Shown: positions 11,560 through 24,728, numbered from the stretch's first letter. The stretch is DNA of 64,000 bases from Artemia franciscana (GCF_032884065.1 NW_027062694.1:1-64000), one strand, 5' to 3'. The notes: generated from the letters alone by a model not told the origin. Numbers and translations: made by a program.

Positions 11560-11765
11560 TTTTGGCTAACCATCTAGGGATAAATGGGAAGTAGGCTAGG
11601 TTATCCTTTGCTTGGATAGGAGGATGTCCTAAAGGAATATTTAAGAGAAATGGGAACTTCCTGGGAAAGCATAAAGAATTAGGCTTTGAATATAATGGGA
11701 TGGCAAAGGAGTATGCATAGCCATAATGTCTACATGTGGCTTAATGCTGTGGTGAGTTTTTATTA
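11560..11765 (+). pseudogene. LINE C-terminal tail fragment
   Basis: The plus strand reads VLKEYLREMGTSWESIK followed by a tryptophan-containing tail. It matches block for block the better preserved tail at 19200-19480 (VVKEHLREIETSWEGLKRLG). Premature stops are present. Confidence 0.6.
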
Positions 11766-12752
11766 GTAAGCTAGTACTAGACTGGCAATAGGCCTTCCTT
11801 TTTGAAGCAAATTTTTCGCCCTGGATTCATCCCTGAAAGTTTCATTTCTATACTTTAGCCAGGCTAATTTCCAGCATAGGCCAAGCAAGAATCCCCTAAA
11901 CTAGAATTTACCCATTTTGAGGATTCAGGTTGTCAGTAGAAAACATCTCAAGGGTTGCAGATTGTAAAGAAGATTCAAAAGCTTACAAATACATACTTTT
12001 TGTTTTGCTCTATAAGACAATAATCTTTCTTTAGGCTATAAGAAAATATGAAGCCATTTTATCATTTAATTTTGTCTTTAATATTTGATACTATTTTCCT
12101 CGACATGTCCCAAGAATAGGATATGATATATTATTATTGATGGTAAGGAGAAGGTTAGGTGAAATTATAAGAAATGGGGTAAAATTCTAGTTTATCTACT
12201 TTTTTATCTTGGGTTTAGGGAAATGACACTTTCAGTAATGAATCTAGGACCAAAAACGTACTCTGGGAAGGCATTCCCGTTTCCATGTTAACTCATTTAT
12301 TCTTAGAAATTTAAATACTTGACTGGTCTTTTCTATACCTATTGAAGTTTTGACAAAACAACATTCAGTTTCCTCGTTTAAAATTATTAAAATAATGTGC
12401 GCTTGATTGCCAAAGTGGGATAAACTCTGATGTTCAAACGTGTAAAAATTTATCTTTTTTGTTACGTTAGATCATAGACAAAAAATATGTAATTAAGATG
12501 TTCGACTCACGAATTTTTAATAGCTAATAAATTTTGTACTTGGGCTCCTGTAATGTTCATCCTCTTACAGAAAAATTACATGAATGTTGCCTTTAAAAAT
12601 TAATTTAATTAAGGAAAATTTGTATTCACAAAAGAATTTAAAGAGAATTAAACTAAACTTATAAAATTATAATGAATTTTATAGTGTATACTTATCGGTT
12701 TTAACCTTATGAACTCTTAGCAATAATAATTGCGTTTTTATCGCCGTTTCGC
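11766..12752. other. No recognisable feature
   Basis: AT-rich sequence without a credible reading frame, RNA gene or clear repeat on either strand. Confidence 0.4.
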
Positions 12753-13028
12753 TTAAAATCTTTTTTTAATGGCCGGCAAGTTCCCCGTTGTGCTTATTTC
12801 TTTTTCTGCTCGATTAAAACTCTGAATGAGGACCGGAGATGTCACATGTCCACGATGAAAAACAATAGAACTACGAACTTTAATTAGAAGGACGTTGGAA
12901 GTTCCCTTTGGAATCAATCTGGATATAATCCAGAGAAGAAAATGGACAAACATGAGCAGACACAGATGAAGGAGACCTATTTCTGTAAGAGATGGCTCTA
13001 AAAAGAAGATTTCTATGATTTTTAGCAC
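12753..13028 (-). CDS. Unassigned open frame with a hydrophobic segment
   Basis: This 91-codon frame begins at an ATG and contains IGLLHLCLLMFVHFLLWII, a strongly hydrophobic stretch long enough to span a membrane, about 16 residues from the start and followed by a basic segment. The local base composition is less AT-rich than the flanks. I cannot assign a family. It lies upstream, on the same strand, of the CNC-like exon at 5148-5345. Some CNC factors (Nrf1, CncC) have an N-terminal hydrophobic helix, so a link is imaginable, but no specific sequence match supports it. It may be a chance frame. Confidence 0.2.
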   Translation of the reverse strand: MLKIIEIFFLEPSLTEIGLLHLCLLMFVHFLLWIISRLIPKGTSNVLLIKVRSSIVFHRGHVTSPVLIQSFNRAEKEISTTGNLPAIKKRF

Positions 13029-13840
13029 GTGCTGAATTGGTGCTTAATGGGTTTCACGATGAAGGTTCAGAGCCTTAGAAAAACTTCTTTTTGTATAAAG
13101 AAGAACAAGATTCACAGCACAAGTTGAAGGACAATCGCAATCCTTCTAGAGATTGAACCAAAATTTTGCTTCGAGGCAAGATGTTACGAGACCTGTGCTT
13201 GGAGACTAATCTGGTCTCCAAGCACTGGTCTTTATTTTTTTAGAAAAAAATAAAGTCTTGCACAGGAAAGCGCTCGAATCCAACTTTGATTGAATCCTTT
13301 AGGAATCTGTCGAGCTCATTTCGAGATTGGAAGTAAGCTTTAATAGGTTATGATCTTCCACACTATGCTATTTTAGTGAAGTCGGGGGTAAGTTATCAAG
13401 TTTGGAGTCGTCCAGATCGTTAGAAACCTGTTTAACAGCTGCAAAAAAGACACGTTCATTAACTGATACGTCATTTGAGATGTGAAACAGTTCACTTTTT
13501 CAATAATTTGGCTGACAATATGTTTATTAGAAATGATAAGTTTCCATTCCCCTTTGCTTCGGCGGAACTCAATATATCTCCGTCAACACTGGGAAACAAA
13601 CTATCTACAAAGGTTTTTTTCTCTGATGGACCTTTCAAATCCTTCAGGCGGTTAAGCGTGAGGTCATTTAGGAGTAGAAATAGAATTTTCAATAAAGCTG
13701 CCAAGCTTTCACGACAGTTCATTCACTTTGGATGCAACCGTCACGTGCACTGCCTCCCCCACCGTCAGAACTTTTATTTAGAAATATATAGCTTTATTTC
13801 CCTTTTACGATTCAAAAAGAATGGAGGGTAACTAGCCCAC
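13029..13840. other. Unassigned stretch, overlapping open frames on both strands
   Basis: Open frames of 118 codons (plus, 13475-13831) and 76 codons (minus, 13492-13722) overlap. Neither shows a domain I recognise, and they cannot both be real. A short direct repeat around 13195-13230 ('ggagactaatctggtctccaagcactggtc') forms a partial palindrome. Confidence 0.25.
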
Positions 13841-13849
13841 CTTCCCTGA

Positions 13850-14170
13850 AATCTTCTTTTCCCCAAATGCATCCGACCAAAATTGTGAGATAGCTATTTG
13901 GCTCACAATAGTCCAAAGACCATATAACAATGTTTTCAGGATGAAAAAAAACGCCCAGAGTCTAGGGACAAGGGTTGTAGGCTATCCCCCGTGTCATTTA
14001 AAATTTTTACGGAACGGGTGGTCGTTTAAACCTCTGATCGAATGGGGATTATTTGATTGGAGGTCGGGAGTTCTAGTTCCCTTTTTAAGTGTCAAAAGTG
14101 AATGGAGGGCAACTATTTTCCCCAAGCTCATCACTCCCCAAGACACATCCTATCAAATTTTATGAGAGCA
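13850..14170. repeat. Dispersed repeat, C/T-rich linker family
   Basis: The segment has phrases such as 'aaaagtgaatggagggcaacta', a 'ttttccccaa' stretch and 'gatcgaatggggatt'. These resemble the dispersed family that recurs at 31.6, 38.1, 51.4-52.2 and 63.6-64.0 kb. No coding function is apparent. Confidence 0.4.
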
Positions 14171-14359
14171 TTGTTAAAAAATCCAGTAGTTATGTCTTTG
14201 GGGATGCCAACCGCACCAAAGTCCCTAGGGCAAATCGTTCATTATTTACATATATGTTATTGAGAAAGGTATGTATTTTGAGCTTTATTTTCCAAAAAGA
14301 CTAAGGGCATTCAGGTGAACATTTTAGAGAGTGTTGAATAGAGTTTGAACTAAATCAAA

Positions 14360-15030
14360 ACACATATGTGTATACGGATTGTCGAAAGGGCGTAACTCAG
14401 GAATGACAGCGTATATTAATTTGGAACTATTAGGAAGTGATAAGGGAGATGATCAAATAGGCAATACTTCCATGCTACCACTACTACAACAAATGCTACT
14501 ACTATTACTGCTACCACACTACTCAATTTACAATACTGAGGGGAAATTTGAACCAGATTAAAAGACGTTATGTGCATATACATTGTCAAAAGAGGATATC
14601 CCCAGAATTGACTCGGGTATTAAGATGGAACTTTCAGAGAATGCTTAAAGGAAAAGACCATCTTACAAAAAGGCAATATGGGCACGCTACTACTAATACT
14701 ACTATCACTGCTATATTTACTACTACCGCTGCTACTGCTACTTCAGCTACTATTTCTATTTACTTGTAAGGCTAAGAACATTAAGATACAAATTTCAAGG
14801 ATTATGTAGATATACAGGTTATCAAAAGGACATATCAGCAATATCATAGCAACAGCTAATTGTATCGAATCGGAATTTACAAGACTTGATGAGAGGGATG
14901 TTCAAATGGCCAAAAGGTAAAATGTTAATACTACTTCTGATACTAGGACTACGGCTGATACCATTAATACTTCTACTAGTTACACCAATGCTAATACTGT
15001 GACTACTATTACAACTATGTAAATTGGCAT
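14360..15030. repeat. Three diverged tandem units with CTA-rich cores
   Basis: Each unit has a 'ggattgtc/cattgtc/ggttatcaaaagg' start, a variable middle and then a block rich in (act/cta) triplets. Units start near 14368, 14578 and 14815. The triplet blocks are an imperfect trinucleotide microsatellite. Frames over them give Thr/Ala/Leu runs and are not genes. Confidence 0.65.
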
Positions 15031-15149
15031 GAAGGTGAAATTTTAAAGGAATTTTGAGGGGGAAGGGGAACTGAATTACAGCACACCATCTGGATGCACC
15101 TTTGCAAAAGATCGTACTCTAATGTACTCTCTATACTTTCATGTGGATG

Positions 15150-15485
15150 CGAGTAATAGAGCCTTTCAAAGAATGCTGAGAAAACACAACTTTTCGAGAA
15201 TAATTAACTGCATAGAATCCTTGTGGTACATTGGACCGATAGAGTAACGAATACCCAGATTAGGGCTGATACCGAATAACCACTGGTGACCGACGAATTC
15301 AGAATGAGAAGATGGAAGTATTGGGGGCATATGAGCCGCATGAGCGAAGGATGCCTCCTACACGATTTATGGTGTTAGACCCCACACGGCATTCGAAGGA
15401 GTGGAGTACATTGGTTAGATCCCTGGAGAAAGAGGGAAAGAGTCTCCAAACCTCTTTGAATGAACTTTGATCTTTGATACAATAT
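15150..15485 (+). pseudogene. LINE C-terminal tail fragment
   Basis: The plus strand reads DRITNTQIRADTE, then TDEFRMRRWKYWGHMSRMSE, with stops between. This is the typical end of a LINE reverse transcriptase protein (the 'RRRW..GH..RM' motif). It is non-functional. Confidence 0.7.
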
Positions 15486-16240
15486 CGGTCAAGCTAGAGG
15501 TCAACCGTCACTGCCCTATGCGCCCCCAGACGTAGGAGGATTTAAGTCTAAGTGCAAGTATTGGTATGTTATTTTTCTGCCCTCCTACGGCTTTATTATG
15601 TAAATGAAAGATACAATTTTACTATCGATCCATAGCTGACGGTCCCTTATATCCATCTACCAAACTAAATTTTCGAAATAAGGTGTATAGGGTGTTTTAT
15701 ATTAGAAATATGTTTTTTAAATAAGAAATACGCAATGTCGCAGTTATGGCTCGTCAAATGGATATATATAAGATTCATGAAATCAGGAATAATAAGTATT
15801 TCGTCATTTTGGTGCAAGTTGGAGGTGCAAGCTTATTGCAAAATCACAAATATGTAGCGGGAACATATACCTTAAGGCCAAAGTAGTAAATTGTGACTAC
15901 ATATTTTATAAATATTTATTTTGCAATATATAATATTATTCATATTTTATCAATATGTAAGCCCACTTACGAATTCCGTGGATTTTCCTCCATATTTTAA
16001 AGAAAAGATATTGCAGCCTCTCACAGCTGTTTCCTATCTTATCATAAGATTGCACAGTATTTCTTTTAAAGTCACAGACTGGTTTTATCAGGTTTAAGCA
16101 ATTTGTAAGTTGGCACATCGCCAAAGTGTATCTTTGACCTAAAAATCGGTTTAAAGTCTATGAAAACAGTCTAGAACTGTCAGGTACCAGCTTTTCTGTT
16201 ATATTCAATAATAATTGAAGCCAAATTATTTACTTTAGCC
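15486..16240. other. No recognisable feature
   Basis: AT-rich DNA with no gene or clear repeat that I can support. Confidence 0.35.
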
Positions 16241-17970
16241 AAATTAAACAGACTTCTGTTTACCTCCTCCAACCCTCTATGTCCCCGGATCTGATTCAAA
16301 TTGAAAATGGAGCATCTGAGACATAAGATTCTTCTATATATCAAGTTTCATTGAGATACGATCACCCATTCGTAAGATACCTCGATTTCACGTTTTCCAA
16401 GAATTCCGGTTTCCCCTTCCAACTGCCTTCAATGTCACCGGATCTGGTTGAAATTTAAAATGAGAGTTTTAAAGCACAAGATCCTTCTAGATATCAAATT
16501 TCATTAAGATCTGATCACCCGTTTGTAAGTTAGAAATACCTCATTTTTTCTAGTTTTTCCGAATAACTGCCCCCCCCAAATTCCACCAAAGAGAGCGGAT
16601 CCGGTCCAACTATGTCAGTCACCTATCTTGGACTCGTGCTTATTCTTTTCACCAAGTTTCATCCTGATCTCTCCGCTTTAAGCGTTTTCCAAGATTTTCG
16701 GTTTCCCCCTCCTAATGACACTGGATCCGGTCGGGATAAAAAGAAATAAGAGATCTAAGTTTCGAGGTCCTTCTAAATATGGCATTTCATTAAGATATGA
16801 TCACTCTTTCGCAAGTTAAAAATATATCGTTTTTTCTAATTTTTAGAATTAGCCCCCCCAACTCCCCCAAAGAGAGCAGATCCGTTCCGGTTATGCCAAT
16901 CCCGTATCTAGGACGTGTACTTATTTTTATCACCAAGTTTCCTCCCGATCCCTCCACGCTAAGCATTTTCCAAGAGTTTGGGTTCCACCCCCCCCCCCCA
17001 ACATCCCCTTCACTGGATAAGGTTGAAATTTAATATAAGAACTCTGAGACATGATATCCTTCCAAACATCAAATTTCATTAAGATCCGATCTTTCCTTTG
17101 TAAGTTAAAAAACCTCATTTTTCAAATTTTTTAGAATTAAGATCCGATCACTTCTTCGTAAGTTAAAAATACCTCATTTTTCTTAATTTTGCAGAATTAA
17201 CCCCCCCCCCACTCCCTCAAAGAGAGCGGACCCGTCCCAGTTATGCCAATTATGTATCTAGGACTTGTGCTTATTTTTCCCACCAAGTTTCATCCCGATC
17301 CCTCCACTCTAAGCGTTTTCCAAGATTTTAGGTTCCCCTCTCAATTCCCCCCAATGTCACCGGATCATAGGAATTTGAATTAAGAGCTCTGAGACACGAT
17401 ATCCTTCCAAACTTCAAATTTCATTAAGATCTGATCACTCCTTCGTAAGTTAAAAATACTTCACTTTTCTAATATGTTCACAATTAACCCCCCCCCTCCC
17501 CAACTCCCCCAAAGAGAGCGGCTCTTTCCCGGTTATGTCAGTCACATATCTAGGACTTGTCCTTATTTTCCCACCAAGTTTCATCCCGATCCCTCCACTC
17601 TAAGCGTTTTCCAAGATTTTAGGTCCCCCCCTCAATGTCCCCCAGTGTCATCCGATTCGGTCAGAATTTAAAATAAGAGCTCTGAGACACGATATCCTTC
17701 CAAACTTCATATTTCGTTAAGATCCGATCACTCCCTCGTAGGTTAAAAATACCTCATTTTTTCTATTTTTTCCGAATTAACCGGCCCCCACCCCCCCCCA
17801 GATGGTCAAATCGGGAAAATGACTATTTCTAATTTAATCCGGTCCGGTCCCTGATACACCTGCCAAGTTTCATCGTCCCAGCTTGCCTGGAAGTGCCTGA
17901 AGTAGCAAAACCGGGACAGACCGACAGAATTTGCGATCGCTATGTCACTTGGTTAATAACAAGTGCCACA
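16240..17970. repeat. Tandem array of ~290-bp satellite-like units
   Basis: The landmark 'aagcgttttccaagatttt' or a close variant recurs at about 16388, 16680, 16961, 17311 and 17602. Each unit runs from a C-run with 'cccaaagagagcgga', through 'atctaggacttgtgctta' and 'aagtttcatcccgatc', to 'gagacacgatatccttcc' and 'cattaagatccgatcact'. The array ends near 17970 in 'acagaatttgcgatcgctat' and 'gtcacttggttaataacaag'. A further single unit lies at 54420-54940. Poly-C runs of variable length mark each unit. Confidence 0.85.
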
Positions 17971-18399
17971 AAAAAAAGCAAGAGAATTCCCTCATCACAA
18001 CTTTTTTCATCTTAGCTTCCTAGCCCCTCCCCACTAGAGTTAATTTATGGACACGCCCTCTTCTTTTTACCAGCTTAAGGCGGTACAAAGGACAGAAGTA
18101 AAAAAACTTCACTTCACGAAACTTACTTCACTAAATACAAGAGCAAGACTACATCTATTTACACTATATTTACAACCAGTTTAGATCATAGTTTCCCAAA
18201 ATGAATCATCAGTCGCCTTGTGCCGGCGCAGTGGAACAAGCTGAGTCTTATGTTCGAGAGTTCTCTGGTTAACGTATTTTATAATCCCTATTCACCGACA
18301 AGCTCCAGGTCATATCATCTTTGTTTCGCACTGAAAAGTCGGTAATGGAGTTCTTTGATTCGCTGAATCAGAACATAATGAAATTCGTATCTTTGGAAT

Positions 18400-18700
18400 C
18401 ATTATAATCGTGAAATGAAAAAAACAAGTCTCAACCGAAAGTACAGAACAACACCAAAACCTAAAACGAACAGAAACCACTCCACATGTGAAAGGGCTGC
18501 CCCCCTCCCCAACACCCTGCTTCCCATACAAAAGTTTTTTAAGCACTTAATAATAGATTCTAACCTTAATTAAACAGTCATTGCGTTTAAGAGTCGTTCT
18601 GAAAAAAGGAAAAACAGTCAAAACTGTAGCGTAAAACGCAAGCTATTGAGGAGGGGGCAACCCCTCAACACACGAAACAATTTCCGTTCGCTCCGAGTCC
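18400..18700. repeat. Copy of the 'gcgtaaagagcgag' palindromic family
   Basis: Two inverted pieces are present: 'aaaacgaacagaaaccactcc' with 'aaagggctgcccccctcc', and 'gtagcgtaaaacgc' with 'gaggagggggcaacccctc' and 'tttccgttcg'. The same ordered landmarks occur in inverted pairs at 62.1-63.6 kb. Confidence 0.6.
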
Positions 18701-19194
18701 AATCACTTTCGAAATCCCCTCTTGTGAAAATGTTCCTGGGAATCCCCCCAACCCCATTGTGAAGTTGCTTCCGCAGAGCACTCCCCCACGGAGAATTTTG
18801 CCTTCAGAAAAATCCCACAGACTATTCTAAGCCTGTTGAAAATTTCACCCGGATAGACGGCAAAGAGGAAGCAGGACAAACAAAAAGAATTTCGTACGGG
18901 AATTCTGGAAAATTTCCCATTATCGATAGTAGATTTGCCCAGAAAATTCTAGGCAAATTTCGTAAATTACAGCAAATAATTTCTGAGACCACATTGGTGA
19001 TCACAAAACGACAAACTATGCAAATATTTCGGCCGAGACCTCCACTCTATCATCTCCTTTTAAGTTTATCATTTGTTTTAGGTTCTTTTTTTATAATGTC
19101 CTGTAGACTCTTCATTGTATTTTTTGTTATCTTATACTGCACAGAAGACTGTTGAGCAGGATTCTGCGTCACTATGCAATCTATGCAATTTAAC

Positions 19195-19480
19195 CCATTA
19201 TTCAGAGAAGATTTGAAAGCCAAGGGCTATAATGGGAGAAAGGTTGGGATGGCTAGGGCACGGTCTACGATTGATGGATGGCAGATTGAAAAAGATTGCC
19301 CTTTTCGGACAACCATCGAGGCCTAAAGGGAAAGCAGGTCGTCATCGACTGGGGTGGGAGGATGTCGTAAAGGAACATTTAAGGGAAATTGAAACTTCCT
19401 GGGAGGGTTTGAAAAGGTTAGGACGGAAGAGGAGGTGTGCAGAAGGTTCGAGTCAGGCGGCTTGATGCTGCTGTAAGTTG
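19195..19480 (+). pseudogene. LINE C-terminal tail, open for 77 codons
   Basis: The frame reads LGWLGHGLRLMDGRLKKIAL, then KGKAGRHRLGWEDVVKEHL. This is the GH..R and 'GRPRLGWEDVV' tail of an endonuclease-reverse transcriptase LINE. It is the best preserved of three such tails here (also 11560 and 15300). No upstream reverse transcriptase is attached, as expected from 5' truncation. Confidence 0.75.
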
Positions 19481-19725
19481 TTAGTAGTATTTCTATATAC
19501 ATATACAACAGCTCAGTTTAATATCAGTTTTATTCATATATATGTAATATATACAAATAACTAGCCAAACACATTTGCACACTGATAAACAAAAATAGCT
19601 CTTTTTAAGGCACAAAACCCCGAATACACAAACTAAACTATATCACAATAATTTTTCTAGATACGAAAAAAAAAAAACATCTTTGAAGACAAAATCAAGA
19701 GGATAAAAGGGATAATCTCAGTCTC

Positions 19726-19726
<1 letters not shown>

Positions 19727-19814
<88 letters not shown>
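19727..19814. repeat. (AT)n microsatellite
   Basis: An uninterrupted AT dinucleotide run. Frames through it encode only Tyr/Ile and are not genes. Confidence 0.95.
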
Positions 19815-19818
<4 letters not shown>

Positions 19819-22800
19819 ACATGCTCGTATATATGTAACAAATAAAAAACTATAGAATCCAACGATGATGTACCACGTATTATCCAGAATTCAAAAATCA
19901 TGAATTTCTTTTTATGGAGCATGGATTACAAGTTTTCAAGAAGCACGAGGTATCGATCTTCTATTATTACCATGACAAGAGGTTAGTTTTTAAAATAATA
20001 CACTAGTTGATAAAGCATTGTTGACCAGCTTTCTACTTAAAATTATTACTGAATTAATATTTTAATTTAAATTATTTGCAAGTCAAATTCTCAACATATA
20101 AATGTTATAGAAGACATTATGGAATAGCATTTTTGCCGGGATATTATAGGCAGGTGAACAGGGACACCAAGTGCAGGGGTAGACAAGTGAACAGGGGCGC
20201 CAAGTAGTGAGGGAAGGAGGACAGGGGATCCCCCCATCTTTCAACTGAAACTTTTTATTGTATCACCGTTAAAAAAACTCCCCTATATTTTTGTGAATTG
20301 ACACCCCCCTGAAAATGCGTACAGTTCAATGACTCATGACAGTTCCAGGTTCGAGGAATCGGTCAAGGTAAAATTTGGAACATAACTCGGGCAACCGGAA
20401 TCAGAACATATTCCCTGAAAATATATCTTGTCTATAGGTAATGCGATTTTGAAAGGAGACCAAACTGCAATGATTCTAGAAAAAAATTGTTAACTTGCAA
20501 TAGTTTTGGGGCAAAAATAAAAGATAACAAAAAAATTAATCCAAATTTGTCAGCTATGTACGGTTTACTTTCGTCGTTAGTTGAAGCGCTTAAATCTCTG
20601 ATGTTTTTCACTTATCAATAACCAAAGCCGCATTACTTTTTCAGTGGGCCGACAGAACCAAAACAAAGCCTCAAAAGATACCCCCCCCCAAAAAAAAATA
20701 TATTGACAATAAAATCTTTGTATCTGCTTTTTATTGTTGTGGTCTTTTTCTAAAATAAGAATCTGATTATTCCGAGTTATGAAGGGAACTTTATCTCTGT
20801 AGAATAACTCGCGTAATATTAAGTCATCGTTTTAAACAAGGAATTGAGTTGCTTCAACGCTATATACAATTTGTTTTTGTAATACCCAAAAATGAGAAAT
20901 TCCACGAGAATTTGGCTGCCAACAAACCCAAAAAATACCAAAAATTATTTTTATCACAACATTTTAGAGGAGTGTTGCCATTAAAGATGTCCCTGAATAT
21001 AGCACTTCAGCTTTTTGGTATTCTCTGGGTGTAACCATTATGGTTTTCAAAGTGAAAAAAAAGAAGCTAGATTTGGTCCTAGGAACTGTGTATACAGTGG
21101 GGAAAGGATTTTCAACCAAGAAAGTTTTCCTTGTGGTTTTTATACAACTGGTTCAGGTGATTTCAAATATAAAATCATTATTGTACTTCGATAATTTTTT
21201 CCCCCGAAATAATTATAAATTTTTTTTTTGGAATTTTGTTCAATAAGATTAAAAAAAATATTAAGAAAGTTTGAAAGTTTTCCAATTAAGTTTTAGATGC
21301 TAAACTCAAAATCAACTCAGGTCTTTTAATACCCATAATCGTTTAATCATTTTTTGAAGTGAGTTTTTAAACTATCAGACGATAAAACTTTAAATGTCAC
21401 TTAGATATCACTTCTCGAGCAAAAAAAAAAAAACTCTCCAATTTTATTAGTATCATTGTTAAAGGTAGAACAAGGTCGCTTTTTCAACTTGCATATTGAC
21501 CGATATATTATAATAATAAGCAAAATGATCTTAAATTATCCGATTTCCTTTCATAGCAACGGTAAAACAAATTCACCCCGCTTTGTTTTGTCTTATTGTT
21601 CTTAGCGTTGCCCGGAAACTTGTGATTTTAATTGTAAACCGAACCACAACATAACCAAAAGCAAGAAATACTGTTTAAGATTCTTAACTTCGGAAGCCCA
21701 CGTGTCACAACTTACTCTTTTCTGAATTTTCATGAACCGTTTTCTGAACCAAACTTCCATGAACTCATTTCTGGACCGTTGGTATATGCTGAACTTGGCT
21801 TTAGTTACGATTCGAGACAAGAAAGAAATTACACAAACCGTTATAATTCAATTCCACGTGATGTAAATACGAACACTGTTTCTAAATTCTTAAGTGTATT
21901 AACGGCGAAATGAAAATATATTTCTTGCATAAAAATAAGAGCAATTAGTGAGTTTAAAGCTAAATAACTTCTCTGAATATTACACTTCTTTATTCAAAAC
22001 TACAAAAGTAATCCATATATTGTGATACGTTATGGAGCTATTCCTAACGATCATAGCATTGAAAATGTTATTATTTGTTTTGAAAAGGATATATATTACT
22101 AGTACCAAAAACCAAAGGGCGTATCTTAAAATATCATAGATTATAAAATACTCCTTTTTAGTATTTTCTACATGTAGACAGCCAGGAGCACCAAGATGGA
22201 GGAGTTGTCATGGTCACTCTTTGATTCCAAGACCGAAAGGGCGTATTTGATATTTCCATAATTTTACAAAGAAGGAAAGTAAAATATTAAAACATCTAGC
22301 AAGCACTCTTTTTGAAGATTCATGTAATGATAAAAAAATTTAGAAAAAACCTAATAGTTTGTGGCTGGGCAAGGTGGTAAAAATAACCCATTAAGTATAG
22401 ACAGCATAGTATGATTGTAGTATGATTGTAAGGCTGAGTACTAGAGGAAGCATAGTATAAAATGCAGCAGTTCCGACTTGGAATGAACACAAAGCTTTAA
22501 AAAGATATTAAACAAAGCAAATTCTATATCAATGTAACAACTAATAAGATTGTTACAAGTATGGTTTTGTTAGGATAGTGAGAAAAGCCTAAATTATTCC
22601 AAAGGTTTTGAGGTAAAGGAGAAGAAACACTTTGATCCCATTCATGGGACCTATTTTAATATCAAATAAGCCCTTTGTAAAGGTACCCCCATATTTCATT
22701 CGTAACATACTTAATATGTAAGGGAGAAGGGGCAAGACTGTAAAAGATGCAATTTAATGGAACTTTAGTGCATCTTTATACACTTTGAGAGCAATAGATT

Positions 22801-24545
22801 TGATATCGAACAATATGTTTGCTCTAAACTACTAAGCTTTCTTAGCTCATAAGCATCAGTGATTTACAACTTTAGTGATTTAAAAAGCGACTTTTACGAT
22901 TTGAAAAATGCCCTGTACCATTTAATTTGACTCACACCAGTCCAATACCTCGTTTTTAAACTAGTATCATACGCCCTTTGACTTATAGAGAGGATATTGT
23001 TACTATTACGCCTAAAGGTTGTATCTGAAATTTTCACAATCCTTAGGTTATTATCAAAAAATATTGCCAACAAAATTTCAGGTACTGTTTGGGAAATAGA
23101 GAAGGAAGCAGAAGAGGGATAGGGACTTCAAACCCTCATTTTGGGAAAGGGCCTTGATAGCTTTTGCATAAGATCCAAAGAAACGTTTGTGAATATAATT
23201 TTCCCATGGCTAAAATGCTATCTAAGAAGCATATATAGCCCAGAAGCGTAAAAGCAAAATTTATGTTTATATTTTAAATAAGCTAAAAGTCAAAATTAAG
23301 GAAAGAGAATAGAACAAGACTGTCGATTCACTAAAACAGCTGAAACATTCCTAACATTATCTGACTCAACTTTTTGGTTTTCATCAGTTTACACTTCATT
23401 TGGTAATCAACAACTAAGGACAGGAAATGTTTTCATCAATATGCATTTTTAATTATCATTGATTTGATTATCATTTAATTATTATTAAATATGTATATTT
23501 AATAATCAAACTTATTAAATATTTAACAATATATATTGTTAAATATTATTATTAAATTAGTGCATGAGTATCACTAATACTTCTACTTTTTTTCTCCCCT
23601 TTTCTCTTGTCCTTCTTAGGCGGTCGCAATGGGTCTCAGATTAGATTGTTAGAGGTCCCACTTAACGACAGTTAAAATATATATTGTCATTTTGGAGGAG
23701 CATATTCAATTATCATTTAATTACCATGCTGCTTAATTCTCTTCTCTTCGTTTAAACCTTTTAGATCTAACGGTCTGAAAGGCTCTTTTCGAGCTGCATT
23801 CTAACTCCAGCATTCAGAATATTTGGCATTTGGGCTCATGAAATTCAATTCATGGTGATGAGCTATTAGTGAGGAGTAATCCATGGTAATAAAAAGAGGA
23901 GCGTTGTCTAAATAGCTGACTTAAACGGTAAATTTCCATCAACGAATATTAAGATAGCTATTAAACGTAAAAACCGTTGGAAACAGAATCCAAATATAAC
24001 ATTCATTTGCATTTTATCTTTTGTTTAAAAATAGCTTAGAAAATATTTTTTAGCAAATATCTCAGAAGTATCTGAAACAAGCTTTAGGCGTACCAACGAC
24101 GATATGCTAATACATATTTAAGTCATTAAAAGACTCGGCAAATACATACATAATGTCAAATACCTCAGATTGTTCAATGAGGAAATGAAAAGTAATTTAC
24201 GGTTTAAAAGGATTCAAACGAGCCATTACAACAAAACTTCGACACAAAATTTAGGAATTGAACTTGTTTAACTTTCAGCCTATTTATCTACTACTGATCT
24301 CTTGGGAATAGATAACCACAATTTTAAAAATGGAGATAAATAGGCGAGAATTAAAACAAACAGTTCAATATAACAAGGAAAAACCCTGAATATAACTAGC
24401 AACATAACTTACAAAAATTTGAATTAGAAAGGGAACATTCCCCAATAAAGAATAGCAACAATAATTATCATTAAAAAACACTCATTAATCGGAATACTAG
24501 ATATCACATTTCAAATAAACATTATTGACCGGCTGAAAAGTATTT
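19815..24545. other. Intergenic or cnc 3' flank, no gene seen
   Basis: AT-rich DNA. A short imperfect duplication lies at 20150-20220 ('gtgaacaggg.c.ccaagt' twice). Phrases such as 'aaagggcgtat' recur around 22115 and 22240, suggesting an old repeat. A minus-strand frame at 21602-21820 has no recognisable domain. The 3' untranslated region of cnc should lie in the upper part, but I could not fix a poly-A site. Confidence 0.4.
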
Positions 24546-24728
24546 TCACGTAGAAGGATTTCTTCCCGGTTCCCCCGACTTCCGAATGACACTAGAAGGA
24601 CCAGGTTCTCCGATTTCCTGTTCAGGTCGAACTATAGATCGAGGCACCAATACGACTGTCCCGTCGGCAGCCTGTTGTAAACTGTATTCGTATGGAGAAT
24701 ATGGGTTTCCATCAGGATCACGTAGAGA
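24546..24728 (-). CDS. cnc: cnc last coding exon (C-terminal domain)
   Basis: The exon follows an acceptor (tttttttag) and encodes 60 residues to a TGA. It begins [19 protein letters not shown] and continues with [10 protein letters not shown], the conserved C-terminal end of CNC/Nrf factors (LRDEDGKPYSPxEYSLQQ, VFLVPKS). That region follows the leucine zipper and takes part in transactivation in the vertebrate family. A further 28 residues, rich in Gly, Pro and Ser, follow before the stop. The exon begins in phase 0, matching the end of the bZIP exon at 28543. Confidence 0.93.
   Translation of the reverse strand, partial: SLRDPDGNPYSPYEYSLQQAADGTVVLVPRSIVRPEQEIGEPGPSSVIRKSGEPGRNPST

Noticed and set aside
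14379-14769. Frames rich in Leu, Thr and Ala
   Set aside because: They follow imperfect CTA/ACT triplet repeats inside tandem units.
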